Source: Arthrobacter sp. MN05-02 (GTDB lineage: Bacteria; Actinomycetota; Actinomycetes; Actinomycetales; Micrococcaceae). Taken from it: 64,000 nt of DNA. The stretch lies in the NCBI GenBank assembly GCA_004001285.1, contig AP018697.1, positions 248,001-312,000 of the forward strand. The letters are read 5' to 3'. Position numbers and translations under genes: made by a program. This document shows, piece by piece, positions 8,862 to 16,656 of the stretch. A model generated the notes under the pieces. That model did not search any database. It worked only from the letters and a program-made list of their open reading frames with translations, and had not been told where the DNA came from. The first letter of the stretch is position 1; every line of letters begins with the position of its first letter.

Positions 8862-9902
8862 CTATATGGCGGGGCTCCAGCCGAGGGCGGGGCCGAGGGT
8901 GGTGGCGATGTCGGTGAGGATCTGGACGTAGTCCTGGTGGTCGAAACTGAAGGGCAGGGCGAAGGCGACTTCGTCGACTTCCTGGAAGCCCGCGTGTGCG
9001 TGGAGCTGCTCGGCGATCTGTTCGCTGGTGCCAATGAGGTCGGGGGCGAACAGCATGCCCCTCGGTCCTTGTGGTGTGCGCGTGCGGGGCAGGCGTGCGT
9101 CGACGTACTGCTGGTACTTCTCCCGCTGCGCCGGTGTTGCGGAGTCGGTGGGGATGACGACCAGGCCCTGAGAGACCCGGGCCGGTCCATGTGGTTGAGT
9201 TGAGTCTTCGGCGGCTTTGCGGTAGGCCCGGATCTGGGCTTGCTGGACGAGGGCGAAGTCCGGTTCCTGATCGGTATCGGGGAAAATCACGCTGCTGGAG
9301 AGCAAATTGAAGCCGTTGGCTCCGGCCCAGAGCGCTGATCGGGTGCTCCCGGCCCCGTACCAGAGACGTCGACGCAGTCCGGGGGAGTGCGGTTCGACGC
9401 GGTCCGAGAATTCCTCGACGACGCCTTGCTTGCCGGAGAACTCCCGGACAGGTTCCCCCGCGATGAGGCGTGCGAAGCGTTCCACACGGGTGTAGCTGAA
9501 GTCCTCGAGGTCCGCGGTGTCCGGATAGAGCTCGTGCTTGACGGTGTCGTACTGCATCGGTTCGCCCACGCTCACGCCGGAGTTGATCCGTCCGCCGGCG
9601 AGCAGGTCGACGGTGGCGAGGTCCTCGGCCAGGCGCAGAGGATTCTCCCAGCCCAGCGGGGTCACGGCGGTGCCGAGGTGGATGCGGGAGGTGCGCTGGC
9701 TCGCGGCGGCCATGACCGCGATCGGGGAGGAGATCCCGTACTGGAGGTGGCGGTGGCGTAGCCAGGCGCTGTCGAATCCGAGCTGCTCACCGAGTTCGAT
9801 GATCTGCAGGGTCGATTCATGGCCGGCGGCCGGGTCGTTCGGGTCGAACAGGCCGATCGTGAGGAAACCGAGCTTACGGAGCGGACGCGTGGAGTCGGGC
9901 AT
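8862..9902 (-). CDS. LLM class flavin-dependent oxidoreductase
   Basis: A 346-aa luciferase-like TIM-barrel oxidoreductase. Typical signs are KLGFLTIGLFDPNDP at the start, GFDSAWLRHRHLQYG, IHLGTAVTPLGWENPLRLAE, a LAGGRINSGVSVGEPMQ strand-turn, and a late LIGTSEQIAEQLHAHAGF helix before a flavin-binding end. Members use FMN or F420 to oxidise or reduce small molecules; the substrate cannot be told. ATG 9902 follows GAGGAA. It lies 106 bases upstream of the QorB-like gene on the same strand; the operator dyad in between suggests separate promoters. Confidence 0.88.
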   Translation of the reverse strand: MPDSTRPLRKLGFLTIGLFDPNDPAAGHESTLQIIELGEQLGFDSAWLRHRHLQYGISSPIAVMAAASQRTSRIHLGTAVTPLGWENPLRLAEDLATVDLLAGGRINSGVSVGEPMQYDTVKHELYPDTADLEDFSYTRVERFARLIAGEPVREFSGKQGVVEEFSDRVEPHSPGLRRRLWYGAGSTRSALWAGANGFNLLSSSVIFPDTDQEPDFALVQQAQIRAYRKAAEDSTQPHGPARVSQGLVVIPTDSATPAQREKYQQYVDARLPRTRTPQGPRGMLFAPDLIGTSEQIAEQLHAHAGFQEVDEVAFALPFSFDHQDYVQILTDIATTLGPALGWSPAI

Positions 9903-10028
9903 GGGTTCCTCACATCAGGTGGCAGTGAGCCGGGGCGGGTAGTCATGGGTGACAGCAGAGCGTGCCGAGAGCATCCGAGGGGATCCGGATGCAGGGCGCT
10001 CAGGAGCATGGGGTGTAAGCAGTTCGAG

Positions 10029-10056
10029 TGCAGGGCCCCTGTGCGGGGGCCCTGCA
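10029..10056. terminator. Terminator-like hairpin after the DUF6069 gene
   Basis: TGCAGGGCCCC and its complement form a perfect 11-bp stem around a 6-base loop, 14 bases after the stop of the membrane-protein gene at 10070. No T-run follows. A second 7-bp hairpin lies at 9971-9992. Confidence 0.55.
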
Positions 10057-10069
10057 TCGTCAGTGTGGC

Positions 10070-10528
10070 TTAGTTGCGGGCGGGGGCGGGCATGAACCGC
10101 TGGTAGGCGGAGACCGCGATCGCGGCGACCGCGACGTGCATGACCATCAGGGCGATCACGGCGGCTGTGGTGGCTCCGGGCATCGCGCCGGGGGTGAGGA
10201 TCATGAAGTCCGGGATCAGGGACAGGACCAGCACGGTCGGGACGAGGATGCGCAGGAGCTTCGCGGGCTGCTTGGCGCGGCGGGTGATGATGCGCCAGCC
10301 CAGGGCTCCGATGGCCACGCCGAGGATGGTCCACATGATGAAGACCGGTGGGGTCAGCGGCAGGAAGGTCGAGGGTGCGTCGAACGCGTTGACGGAGACC
10401 CAGGCGATGACGGCGTTCACGACGATGGAGGCCACAGCGGCGACTCCGATGGCCTTGCCGGCGCCGAAGCGGGGCGCTGCGGAACGGGTGGTGGTGGTCT
10501 TGGTGGCAGTGCTTGCGGGGCTGGTCAC
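10070..10528 (-). CDS. DUF6069 family membrane protein
   Basis: A 152-aa four-helix membrane protein. A Thr/Ser-rich tail is followed by GAGKAIGVAAVASIVVNAVI, then FIMWTILGVAIGALGWRIIT, LLRILVPTVLVLSLIPDFMI and AVIALMVMHVAVAAIAVSAY. The pattern fits DUF6069, unknown in function and common in actinobacteria. GTG 10528 is preferred over ATG 10570: GAGGAGAT sits 7 bases before it, whereas the ATG has no site. The promoter carries the GTTAA-N4-TGAA element shared with the MarR gene, so it may belong to that regulon. Confidence 0.72.
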   Translation of the reverse strand: MTSPASTATKTTTTRSAAPRFGAGKAIGVAAVASIVVNAVIAWVSVNAFDAPSTFLPLTPPVFIMWTILGVAIGALGWRIITRRAKQPAKLLRILVPTVLVLSLIPDFMILTPGAMPGATTAAVIALMVMHVAVAAIAVSAYQRFMPAPARN

Positions 10529-10575
10529 GGTAGATCTCCTCGGGGAAGTGGAAGGCTGCTGATACGTCATCTTTG

Positions 10576-10614
10576 GTTAACGTCTGAAGTAAACCCTACC
10601 TGCTAGTTACTTCA
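10576..10614. promoter_or_regulatory. Predicted MarR-type operator site 1
   Basis: GTTAA-CGTC-TGAA (10576-10588) is the first of three copies of GTTAA-N4-TGAA. It overlaps an 8-bp perfect inverted repeat, TGAAGTAA (10585-10592) and TTACTTCA (10607-10614). Both lie upstream of the DUF6069 start at 10528. The other copies are at 12116 and 12183, on either side of the MarR start region. Confidence 0.5.
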
Positions 10615-10769
10615 TGATGCAACTTATTGAAGCGTCGCATTGGTTCATGCGTGAAATTTTTCTGACTGTCCGTGCCGTCAGCAGGTGTCAACGCGGGGCT
10701 GGGCAAGGGCGGGGGCAAGGACGGAGGTAGGCGCGGGGAAGGGCGTGCTTGTCCGATTAGGATCGGCGC

Positions 10770-11357
10770 ATGGTCGATATGACGCGCTCCGGGCAGCGGC
10801 GCCTGCGGCGGATATTCCGGTGGCGCTCGAGCCGGCCGATGACGGCGGAGGACGTATCCGGGCGCATCACGGCGTTCGTCTACGGGAACATCCTGGTCCT
10901 TGCCGCCCTGATCGCGCTACGGCCGGAGGACCTACTGGGCCCGAAGGCCATCGCCTACGTCCTGGGGACCGGAGTGTCGACCTTCCTCGCCCACGTGATC
11001 TCCGAATGGGTCGGCTCCAGCGTCCATACCCATACCCAGGCTCATGATCGTGCTGGTGGGGGAGCCGGTGTTCATGCCGGCAGCCGCTTCGCTCATCTGC
11101 TCGGGGATGCGCTGCCTATTGCCTCGTCGGCGCTGACGCCTGCGCTGTTGATGGCTGCGGCGCTGCTGGGCTGGGTCGGGCCGACGGTGGCGCTCCTGGC
11201 GGCGATCATCGTCACCGTGCTGCGGATGGCGGGTCTTGGCTGGGTCGTGGGGCGGCTGCGGCGCCAGCCGGCGTCCTTCCGGACGTTCCTGGCCGGGATC
11301 GTTCTGGCCGCAGTGTGCTCCGCCGTGGCAGTCCTCAAGTGGTGGCTGACCCACTAA
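10770..11357 (+). CDS. Integral membrane protein with a His-rich loop
   Basis: A 195-aa protein. After a basic N-terminus (about 20 residues, positive inside) there are hydrophobic segments at about residues 33-50, 60-78, 115-137, 138-158 and 172-190. The loop between spans two and three holds five histidines (86, 88, 92, 102, 109), which could bind a metal. An amphipathic PMTAEDVSGRITAFVYGN stretch near residue 23 recalls small VIT-like or DUF membrane proteins, but I do not recognise the family. AGGATC precedes ATG 10770. It faces the MarR gene tail to tail, 73 bases apart. Confidence 0.65.
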   Translation: MVDMTRSGQRRLRRIFRWRSSRPMTAEDVSGRITAFVYGNILVLAALIALRPEDLLGPKAIAYVLGTGVSTFLAHVISEWVGSSVHTHTQAHDRAGGGAGVHAGSRFAHLLGDALPIASSALTPALLMAAALLGWVGPTVALLAAIIVTVLRMAGLGWVVGRLRRQPASFRTFLAGIVLAAVCSAVAVLKWWLTH

Positions 11358-11430
11358 AGAGTCGAATCGAAGGTCGAAGCAACTCCCTCTGTCTCCGGCT
11401 GCGTCCTCGAGCAGCGAGGGGAGGGTGTCG

Positions 11431-12093
11431 TCAGCGCAGGCAGCGGTCGTCGGGGTCGATCACGGTGATGACGCGCCGGCTGATCTCGTTGAGCTGCCTG
11501 AGCTGGGCTTTCGTGAGTGGGTCGAACACGAGGCGGCGTACTTCCTCGACATGACCGGGCGCGGAAGCAACAACCTTGTCCCACCCGTCCTCGGTCAAAG
11601 TGGCGAGGGTGGAGCGGCCGTCGGTGGGGTCGGGGGAGCGCTTCACCCAGCCCCGCTTCTCCAGGCGCGTGACGACCTGCGACAGTCGCGGAAGACCGGA
11701 CTCGGCCATGACCGCCAGGATGCTCATCCGCAGGGTCCGCTCGGGGGACTCGGACAGTGCCGCCATGACGACGTACTCGAAGTGGCTGATACCCGCATCG
11801 CGCTGCAACTGCGCATCCAACGCACCGGGCAAGCGCAGCAGCACACTGCCGAGCGCCATCCACGTCCGCTGGTCCTCCTCACTCAACCACCGCGGCTCAA
11901 CCCCGTCCACGGAGCCCGAAGGCTGGTCGGAGGAGCTGAAGGGCCGGCCGGACTGGCCTGTCACGTCGAGGGAGTCCTGGTTGGATGCCTGATCGCTCGT
12001 GCCTGTGGCCGGGCTTGTGGCCGGGCCTGCAGCTGAGCTTGCAGTGTTGTTGGCACGCTTGCCTGCTGCCGGGGTGGAAGTCGTCGTGGTCAT
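11431..12093 (-). CDS. MarR family transcriptional regulator
   Basis: A 220-aa regulator. A 65-residue Ala/Thr/Ser/Pro tail precedes the MarR core: WMALGSVLLRLPGALDAQLQ, the recognition region MAESGLPRLSQVVTRLEKRG and the wing VKRSPDPTDGRSTLATLTEDG. The only cysteine is Cys218, three residues from the end, a possible redox or electrophile sensor. ATG 12093 is chosen over an upstream ATG at 12156, which would overlap the predicted operator. The gene diverges from the DoxX-led detoxification run, and copies of GTTAA-N4-TGAA in the shared promoter suggest autorepression. By context it resembles MhqR, the quinone-sensing MarR protein of Bacillus. Confidence 0.88.
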   Translation of the reverse strand: MTTTTSTPAAGKRANNTASSAAGPATSPATGTSDQASNQDSLDVTGQSGRPFSSSDQPSGSVDGVEPRWLSEEDQRTWMALGSVLLRLPGALDAQLQRDAGISHFEYVVMAALSESPERTLRMSILAVMAESGLPRLSQVVTRLEKRGWVKRSPDPTDGRSTLATLTEDGWDKVVASAPGHVEEVRRLVFDPLTKAQLRQLNEISRRVITVIDPDDRCLR

Positions 12094-12115
12094 GGAACCC
12101 AGTCTACCCCAACTA

Positions 12116-12128
12116 GTTAACAGCTGAA
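12116..12128. promoter_or_regulatory. Predicted MarR-type operator site 2
   Basis: GTTAA-CAGC-TGAA, 23 bases upstream of the MarR start. It matches the sites at 10576 and 12183 in the GTTAA and TGAA blocks and spacing, and continues as CAAAA, close to the CAAAC after site 3. Confidence 0.5.
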
Positions 12129-12150
12129 CAAAAACACTCAGCGCAATGAC

Positions 12151-12195
12151 TTGCATGTTGAAGTTTCCGGGTCTACGCTTTGGTTAAAGGTTGAA
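12151..12195 (+). promoter_or_regulatory. Promoter of the DoxX-led operon with operator site 3
   Basis: TTGCAT (12151-12156) and TACGCT (12174-12179) are spaced by 17 bases, a good -35/-10 pair. GTTAA-AGGT-TGAA (12183-12195) begins 4 bases after the -10, where a bound repressor would block transcription. The first gene starts at 12266. Confidence 0.6.
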
Positions 12196-12265
12196 CAAAC
12201 CGCCAGGTTGGTTCACCGACCACTTACAGCCCGCACCTCTCGTGCATCCGTCTCAGGAGAACATC

Positions 12266-12640
12266 GTGAACATCACCCTCTGGATCGTCGCCGCAGTCCT
12301 CGCCCTGGCCTTCCTCGGCGCCGGCGCGATGAAGCTCACCCAGCCCAAGGAAAAGCTCGCTGCATCGGGCATGGGATGGACCGAGAGCTTCAGCCCCGGG
12401 GCGGTCAAGGCCATCGGCGCCGCGGAGGTCCTCGGAGCCCTGGGCCTGATCCTGCCGGCACTGACCGGCATCGCGACATTCCTGGTCCCGCTGGCCGCCA
12501 CGGGTCTGGTCCTGATCATGGTCGGGGCGATCATCACCCACCTGCGCCGCAAGGAAGGCCAGATGGTCGTCGTCAACGTGGTCCTCGGCGCTCTGGCCCT
12601 GTTCGTAGCCATCGGACGCTTCGGCGCCTGGGCCTTCTAA
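12266..12640 (+). CDS. DoxX family protein (CatD-like)
   Basis: A 124-aa membrane protein with four hydrophobic helices: LWIVAAVLALAFLGAGAMKL, AIGAAEVLGALGLILPAL, a FLVPLAATGLVLIMVGAIIT span, and VVNVVLGALALFVAIGRFG. The loop LTQPKEKLAASGMGWTESF is the usual DoxX loop. GTG 12266 follows AGGAGA by 5 bases and is preferred over ATG 12191. In Bacillus, DoxX-type CatD is made with the catechol dioxygenase CatE under thiol-reactive quinone stress. Here a CatE-like gene lies four genes downstream (14521), supporting a role in quinone, catechol or electrophile resistance. Confidence 0.85.
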   Translation: MNITLWIVAAVLALAFLGAGAMKLTQPKEKLAASGMGWTESFSPGAVKAIGAAEVLGALGLILPALTGIATFLVPLAATGLVLIMVGAIITHLRRKEGQMVVVNVVLGALALFVAIGRFGAWAF

Positions 12641-12761
12641 GCCCAGCGCACCCCCAGCCCCAGCACGGGCCCCAGCGCCCCCACCAACCCACTCACCAGT
12701 TCGACTCACCCATAACCCAACCGCACCCACTCCCGGGTGCACCCACCAGCAGGAGATCATC

Positions 12762-13337
12762 ATGACCAGCATCACCGTTATCGGCACCGGCAACATGGGC
12801 CAGGCCATCACCGCCCTCGCGGAGAAGGGCGGCAACACCGTCCAGTCCCTGGGCAGCAAAGACACCGACCAGGCCGTGACCGGCGACATCGTCGTCCTCG
12901 CCGTGCCCTACGCCGCCCTCTCCGAGATCGCCGCCACCCGCGGCGAGGAACTGGCCGGACGTACCGTCGTGGACATCACCAACCCACTGAACTTCCAGAC
13001 CGGTGAACTCGCCGTTGCTCCGGATTCCTCCGCCGCCGCCGAACTCGCAGCAGCCCTGCCGTCCTCGAAGGTCCTCAAGGCCTTCAACACGAACTTCGGA
13101 CCGACCCTCGCGATGGGCACCGTCGGCGGCAGCCAGACCACCACCGTCCTGATCGCAGGCGATGACACCGACGCCAAGACCCAGCTGGCCGACGTCGTCA
13201 CCGCCGGCGGCCTCCACGCAGTCGACGCCGGCCCCCTCGGCCGCGCACGCGAACTCGAAGGCATCGGCCTGCTCCAGATCAGCCTCGCCATGGGCGAAAA
13301 GATCGGCTGGACCGGCGGCCTCGCCCTCATCAAGTAA
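12762..13337 (+). CDS. NADPH-dependent F420 reductase-like protein (NAD-binding)
   Basis: A 191-aa protein with an N-terminal Rossmann motif TVIGTGNMGQAITALAEKG, then VVLAVPYAALSEIAA, VVDITNPLNFQTGEL and KVLKAFNTNFGPTLAMG, the pattern of the F420-oxidoreductase/NAD-binding family. These enzymes move hydride between NADPH and F420 or other acceptors. Several oxidoreductases in this region could use F420, so it may regenerate reduced cofactor. AGGAGATC precedes ATG 12762. It lies in the DoxX-led run, 121 bases after the DoxX gene across a C-rich, G-poor spacer. Confidence 0.85.
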   Translation: MTSITVIGTGNMGQAITALAEKGGNTVQSLGSKDTDQAVTGDIVVLAVPYAALSEIAATRGEELAGRTVVDITNPLNFQTGELAVAPDSSAAAELAAALPSSKVLKAFNTNFGPTLAMGTVGGSQTTTVLIAGDDTDAKTQLADVVTAGGLHAVDAGPLGRARELEGIGLLQISLAMGEKIGWTGGLALIK

Positions 13338-13393
13338 GACCACCAGAACCAGCAGCTTCAGCCGTGACCAGCAGTACCCGCCGGTCACGATCG

Positions 13394-13426
13394 AGGGGGC
13401 TCGGCATCCACGATGCGGAGCCCCCT
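13394..13426. terminator. Hairpin between the reductase and first SnoaL-like gene
   Basis: AGGGGGCTC (13394-13402) pairs with GAGCCCCCT (13418-13426), and an inner GCATC/GATGC stem closes a CAC loop, giving 14 pairs with one mismatch. It sits 57 bases after the reductase stop and would end or attenuate transcription inside the run. There is no T-run. Confidence 0.6.
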
Positions 13427-13528
13427 CCCGGCCCACCACCACCAGCACCAGTAGCAACCCCCAGACCAGCCCAAGCATCACCCCGAGCACACCCCGAGCA
13501 TCCTTGCAGCACTGATCGAAGGAACGTC

Positions 13529-13924
13529 ATGAGCCAGTCGTCCGAGAACATCCTGGAGTCCAAGCAGATCGTCCTGGACTTCTTCGACCTCGCCTTCGTC
13601 CGCCGCGAACCGGAGCAGGCCCGCGACCGGTACCTCGGTGCCACCTACACGCAGCACAACCCCACAGCCCCGGACGGCGCGGAAATCTTCCCCACCCTCA
13701 TCGGCGGACTCTTCGCCCAGGCACCCGAGGCATCCTTCCACCTCAAACGCGCCATCGCGGAGGAGGACCTCGTGGTCCTGCACTACAACCTGAAGATGAT
13801 CCCGGACGACCCCGGACAAGCCGTCGTGGACATCTTCCGCGTCCAGGACGGCCGGATCGTCGAGCACTGGGACGTCATGCAACCCGTCCCCGCCGAAGCC
13901 ACCAACGACAACGGCATGTTCTAA
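13529..13924 (+). CDS. SnoaL-like (NTF2 fold) protein
   Basis: A 131-aa protein of the SnoaL/nuclear-transport-factor-2 fold: helix QIVLDFFDLAFVRREPEQAR, the motif YLGATYTQHNPTAPDG, FHLKRAIAEEDLVVLHYNLK and the usual terminal VDIFRVQDGRIVEHWDVMQPV. The family includes cyclases, isomerases and many small-molecule enzymes of unknown substrate. ATG 13529 follows GAAGGAA; a longer in-frame extension to 13364 lies in the terminator region and is rejected. It is the third gene of the DoxX-led run and similar in fold to the next gene. Confidence 0.85.
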   Translation: MSQSSENILESKQIVLDFFDLAFVRREPEQARDRYLGATYTQHNPTAPDGAEIFPTLIGGLFAQAPEASFHLKRAIAEEDLVVLHYNLKMIPDDPGQAVVDIFRVQDGRIVEHWDVMQPVPAEATNDNGMF

Positions 13925-14004
13925 CCACCACACCACCAGCACCAGCAGCAGGAACCCGCCGCACGATCGTGGACGGGCCGAACCCGATCAGCAGGGAGAG
14001 CATC

Positions 14005-14415
14005 ATGAGCACCACCGATGAGAACAAGACCGTCGCCCGCACCTTCTACGAGGCCTACAACGGTGGGGACCTGGAGGGCGCTTTCGACACCTACATCTCC
14101 CAGGACCTGGTCAACCACACCAACGGCGGAGCGATGAACCGTGAACTGTGGATGCAGTCAGACCTCGCCGCGAAGGTAGCGATGCCGGATCAGACGATGT
14201 CGATCCTCAGCCAGGCAGCCGACGGGGACACGGTCTTCACCCACTGGGTCCTGCAGGGCACCCACACCAGCGGGGAGTTCTTCGGCATCCCCGCCAGCGG
14301 CCGGGCGACCCGCCTCGAGGCCGTCGCCGTGGACATCGTCCGCGACGGACAGATCGTCGAGCACAACGCCGTCGGCGACTTCTCCGCCTTCATGGCCCAG
14401 CTCACCGGCCAGTAA
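14005..14415 (+). CDS. SnoaL-like / ester cyclase family protein
   Basis: A 136-aa NTF2-fold protein: TVARTFYEAYNGGDLEGAFD, YISQDLVNHTNGG, the VFTHWVLQGTHTSGEFFGIP strand pair, and VDIVRDGQIVEHNAVGDFSAF at the end. It resembles stand-alone SnoaL proteins more than its neighbour, so the two are probably not a recent duplication. GGGAGAG precedes ATG 14005 by about 6 bases. In the detoxification run it may act on a small ring-containing substrate; no reaction can be assigned. Confidence 0.83.
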   Translation: MSTTDENKTVARTFYEAYNGGDLEGAFDTYISQDLVNHTNGGAMNRELWMQSDLAAKVAMPDQTMSILSQAADGDTVFTHWVLQGTHTSGEFFGIPASGRATRLEAVAVDIVRDGQIVEHNAVGDFSAFMAQLTGQ

Positions 14416-14520
14416 CCGCCGAGTCACTACCGCCCAACCAGCACCGCCCCACCAGCACTGCCCGATCAGCATCGTCCGATCAGTCGTTATTGTCCGTATC
14501 CAGCTTTGAAGGAAGACCTC

Positions 14521-15435
14521 ATGTCTGCGGAATCATCCACCCCACTCGTCGTGCCCGCTGTGGCCAACCCGCGCGCGCAGGAAGTTGCGACTTTCGGAGC
14601 CGTTCACCTCGAAGTGACCGACCTCGGTCGATCAACCGCGTTCTGGACCGATGTGATCGGACTCGTGCTCCGCTCCGAGCAGGCCGATGAAGTGCAGCTG
14701 GGTACGGCCACCGAAACGCTGGTCACCCTGCATCCGGGCGCGAGGACCGCGTTCCTGCAGGGTCACAGCGGCCTTTACCACCTGGCGATCCACCCGCCGA
14801 CGGCGGCCGATTTCGCCCGGATCCTGTTGCGCCTGATCCGGGCCGGCTGGCAGATCTCACCGACCGACCACATCATGTCCAAAGCGATCTACCTTCTGGA
14901 CCCCGACGGGATCACCGTTGAGATCACGTTGGAAACTCCCGAGCGGATGCTCGAATTTGTCTTCGACGACGGCGGACCCTACGTCGTGCGCCGCGACGGA
15001 ACCCGGTCCTCCGGCCGTGAACCCCTCGACGTCCGCCTCGCCCTCCAGGCGCTGCCCGATGACGACACCACTCTCCCCGTACCCGAAGGGACGCGTATCG
15101 GACACGTGCACCTCTACGTCGGTGACCTCCACGCCGCCTACGCCTTCTACCAGTCCTTCGGCTTCAACCAGGCCGTCTGGGCGCCGCGTTTCCACATGGG
15201 AGACCTCGGCGGGGGAGGTGCGTTCAACCACCGCATCGCCGTGAACACCTGGCAAGGCATCGGCGCCCCGCAGTCCCCGGCCGGCACAGCACGCATGCGC
15301 GCGTTCACACTCCACCTCGACACCCACCAGCGCCTCGACCACGTCCTTGGCACCCTCCGCCATGAGATCACCGAGACCGACGGCGGCTACCTCCTGAAAG
15401 ACCCCTCGCAGAACACCATCCTCCTCAGCGCCTGA
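14521..15435 (+). CDS. Two-domain VOC protein, CatE-like ring-cleavage dioxygenase
   Basis: A 304-aa protein of two vicinal-oxygen-chelate halves. Half one starts GAVHLEVTDLGRSTAFWTDV and has YHLAIHPPTAADFARILL and DPDGITVEI. Half two starts IGHVHLYVGDLHAAYAFYQS and has AFNHRIAVNTWQG and a terminal DPSQNTILL. The paired His and Glu positions fit a metal site. The closest match I can name is Bacillus CatE (catechol 2,3-dioxygenase), made with DoxX protein CatD. GAAGGAAG lies about 6 bases before ATG 14521. Inference: it opens catechol or hydroquinone rings formed by the run's redox enzymes. Confidence 0.82.
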   Translation: MSAESSTPLVVPAVANPRAQEVATFGAVHLEVTDLGRSTAFWTDVIGLVLRSEQADEVQLGTATETLVTLHPGARTAFLQGHSGLYHLAIHPPTAADFARILLRLIRAGWQISPTDHIMSKAIYLLDPDGITVEITLETPERMLEFVFDDGGPYVVRRDGTRSSGREPLDVRLALQALPDDDTTLPVPEGTRIGHVHLYVGDLHAAYAFYQSFGFNQAVWAPRFHMGDLGGGGAFNHRIAVNTWQGIGAPQSPAGTARMRAFTLHLDTHQRLDHVLGTLRHEITETDGGYLLKDPSQNTILLSA

Positions 15436-15640
15436 CGACCCGGCCGGTACAGCGCCCGGCCGGTGCCGGGCCCTGCCCGCACCCACAGCGGAGAACTGCA
15501 GTGGAGGACTGCAGCCACCAGCTGGAGGAGCCCGCTTCCCTGTCGCTGGTGATTTGCCCCCTCCTATCCCGCTCGAGCCGTCTCGACGGGCACCCGCAGG
15601 ATGGTCCCTTAGCGGACCTCGACCGAACAGAGAAGATCCC

Positions 15641-16582
15641 GTGAAATTGCCTATCGGAACCCGCCTGCGGGCCACCGCCATGTCCGTGGTCGGAACGCAT
15701 CTCATCAAAGCGCCCACCGTGTCACTGACCACCCGGAACGTGCCCGAGGCCGAGGTCGTGCAGGTCCCCACCCGCCACGGGGACGTGCGCTGCTACATCA
15801 CCCGCCCCGCACCCGACGCGCCCCTGACCGCCGAAGGTACAGCAGCGCCGGTGACCATCAACATCCACGGGGGTGGTTTCGTCGTCGGTAACCCACGCCA
15901 GGATGACCACCTCGTGCGCGGCATCGCCGGTGAAGTCGGCACCGTCGTCGTGAACGTGGACTACAGCACCGCACCCCGGGCCAGATTCCCCCAGGCCATC
16001 GAGGAATGCTTCGACGTCCTCCAATGGGTCGCGGCATCCGGAACGGCGATGAACTGGGACGGGAACCGGATAGCCCTCGCGGGCGGCAGCGCCGGCGCGA
16101 ACATCGCACTCGGCGTCCTGACCCTCACCGGTCGGCACGACGGGCCCGCCGTCCGCGCCGCGTCCCTCCTCGTTCCGGCCGTCGACCTGACCATTGCACC
16201 CGAGGATCACATCTCCCCGATCGACAAGCCCTTCGTCAGCGCCAGCGTGCGAGAGATGGTCAACGTCTCCTACTTCCGGAAGGGCGATGACAAAGCTGAT
16301 CCCCTCGCCTCACCGGCATTCCTCGATGACGCTGAACTGGCTGCCCTCCCACCCCTGCTGGTTCTGACAGCCGAGAACGACACCTTCACACCCTCCATCG
16401 ACCGGTTCGTCACCCGCGCGCGAGCCGCCGGTGCCACCGTCCACGACCGGATGTTCGACGGCGTCGACCACGACTTCTACTTCCTCGGCACTACCCCCGA
16501 GGCGACGATGGTCTCCCTCATGGATACCATCCGTGACCATTTGCTGACATACCTGCCGCACACCGAACCGGTCCGACCATGA
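15641..16582 (+). CDS. Alpha/beta hydrolase, HSL family
   Basis: A 313-aa esterase of the hormone-sensitive-lipase group. The oxyanion motif HGGGF lies in VTINIHGGGFVVGNPRQDDH, the nucleophile elbow is GGSAGAN (usual GDSAGAN, so Gly replaces Asp), and the acid/base region reads VLTAENDTF and GVDHDFYF with the catalytic His. GTG 15641 follows AGAGAAG and is preferred over ATG 15554. It is the last gene of the DoxX-led run. Bacillus MhqD, a hydrolase of the MhqR regulon, has a similar place, so it may cleave ring-opening products or esters. Confidence 0.87.
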   Translation: MKLPIGTRLRATAMSVVGTHLIKAPTVSLTTRNVPEAEVVQVPTRHGDVRCYITRPAPDAPLTAEGTAAPVTINIHGGGFVVGNPRQDDHLVRGIAGEVGTVVVNVDYSTAPRARFPQAIEECFDVLQWVAASGTAMNWDGNRIALAGGSAGANIALGVLTLTGRHDGPAVRAASLLVPAVDLTIAPEDHISPIDKPFVSASVREMVNVSYFRKGDDKADPLASPAFLDDAELAALPPLLVLTAENDTFTPSIDRFVTRARAAGATVHDRMFDGVDHDFYFLGTTPEATMVSLMDTIRDHLLTYLPHTEPVRP

Positions 16583-16656
16583 CCGGTCTACCCCGGTGAG
16601 CGGCCCAGAACCCGCCATGCTCGACGCGGACCGCCGACGGAGTGCTGGGCGATGAT

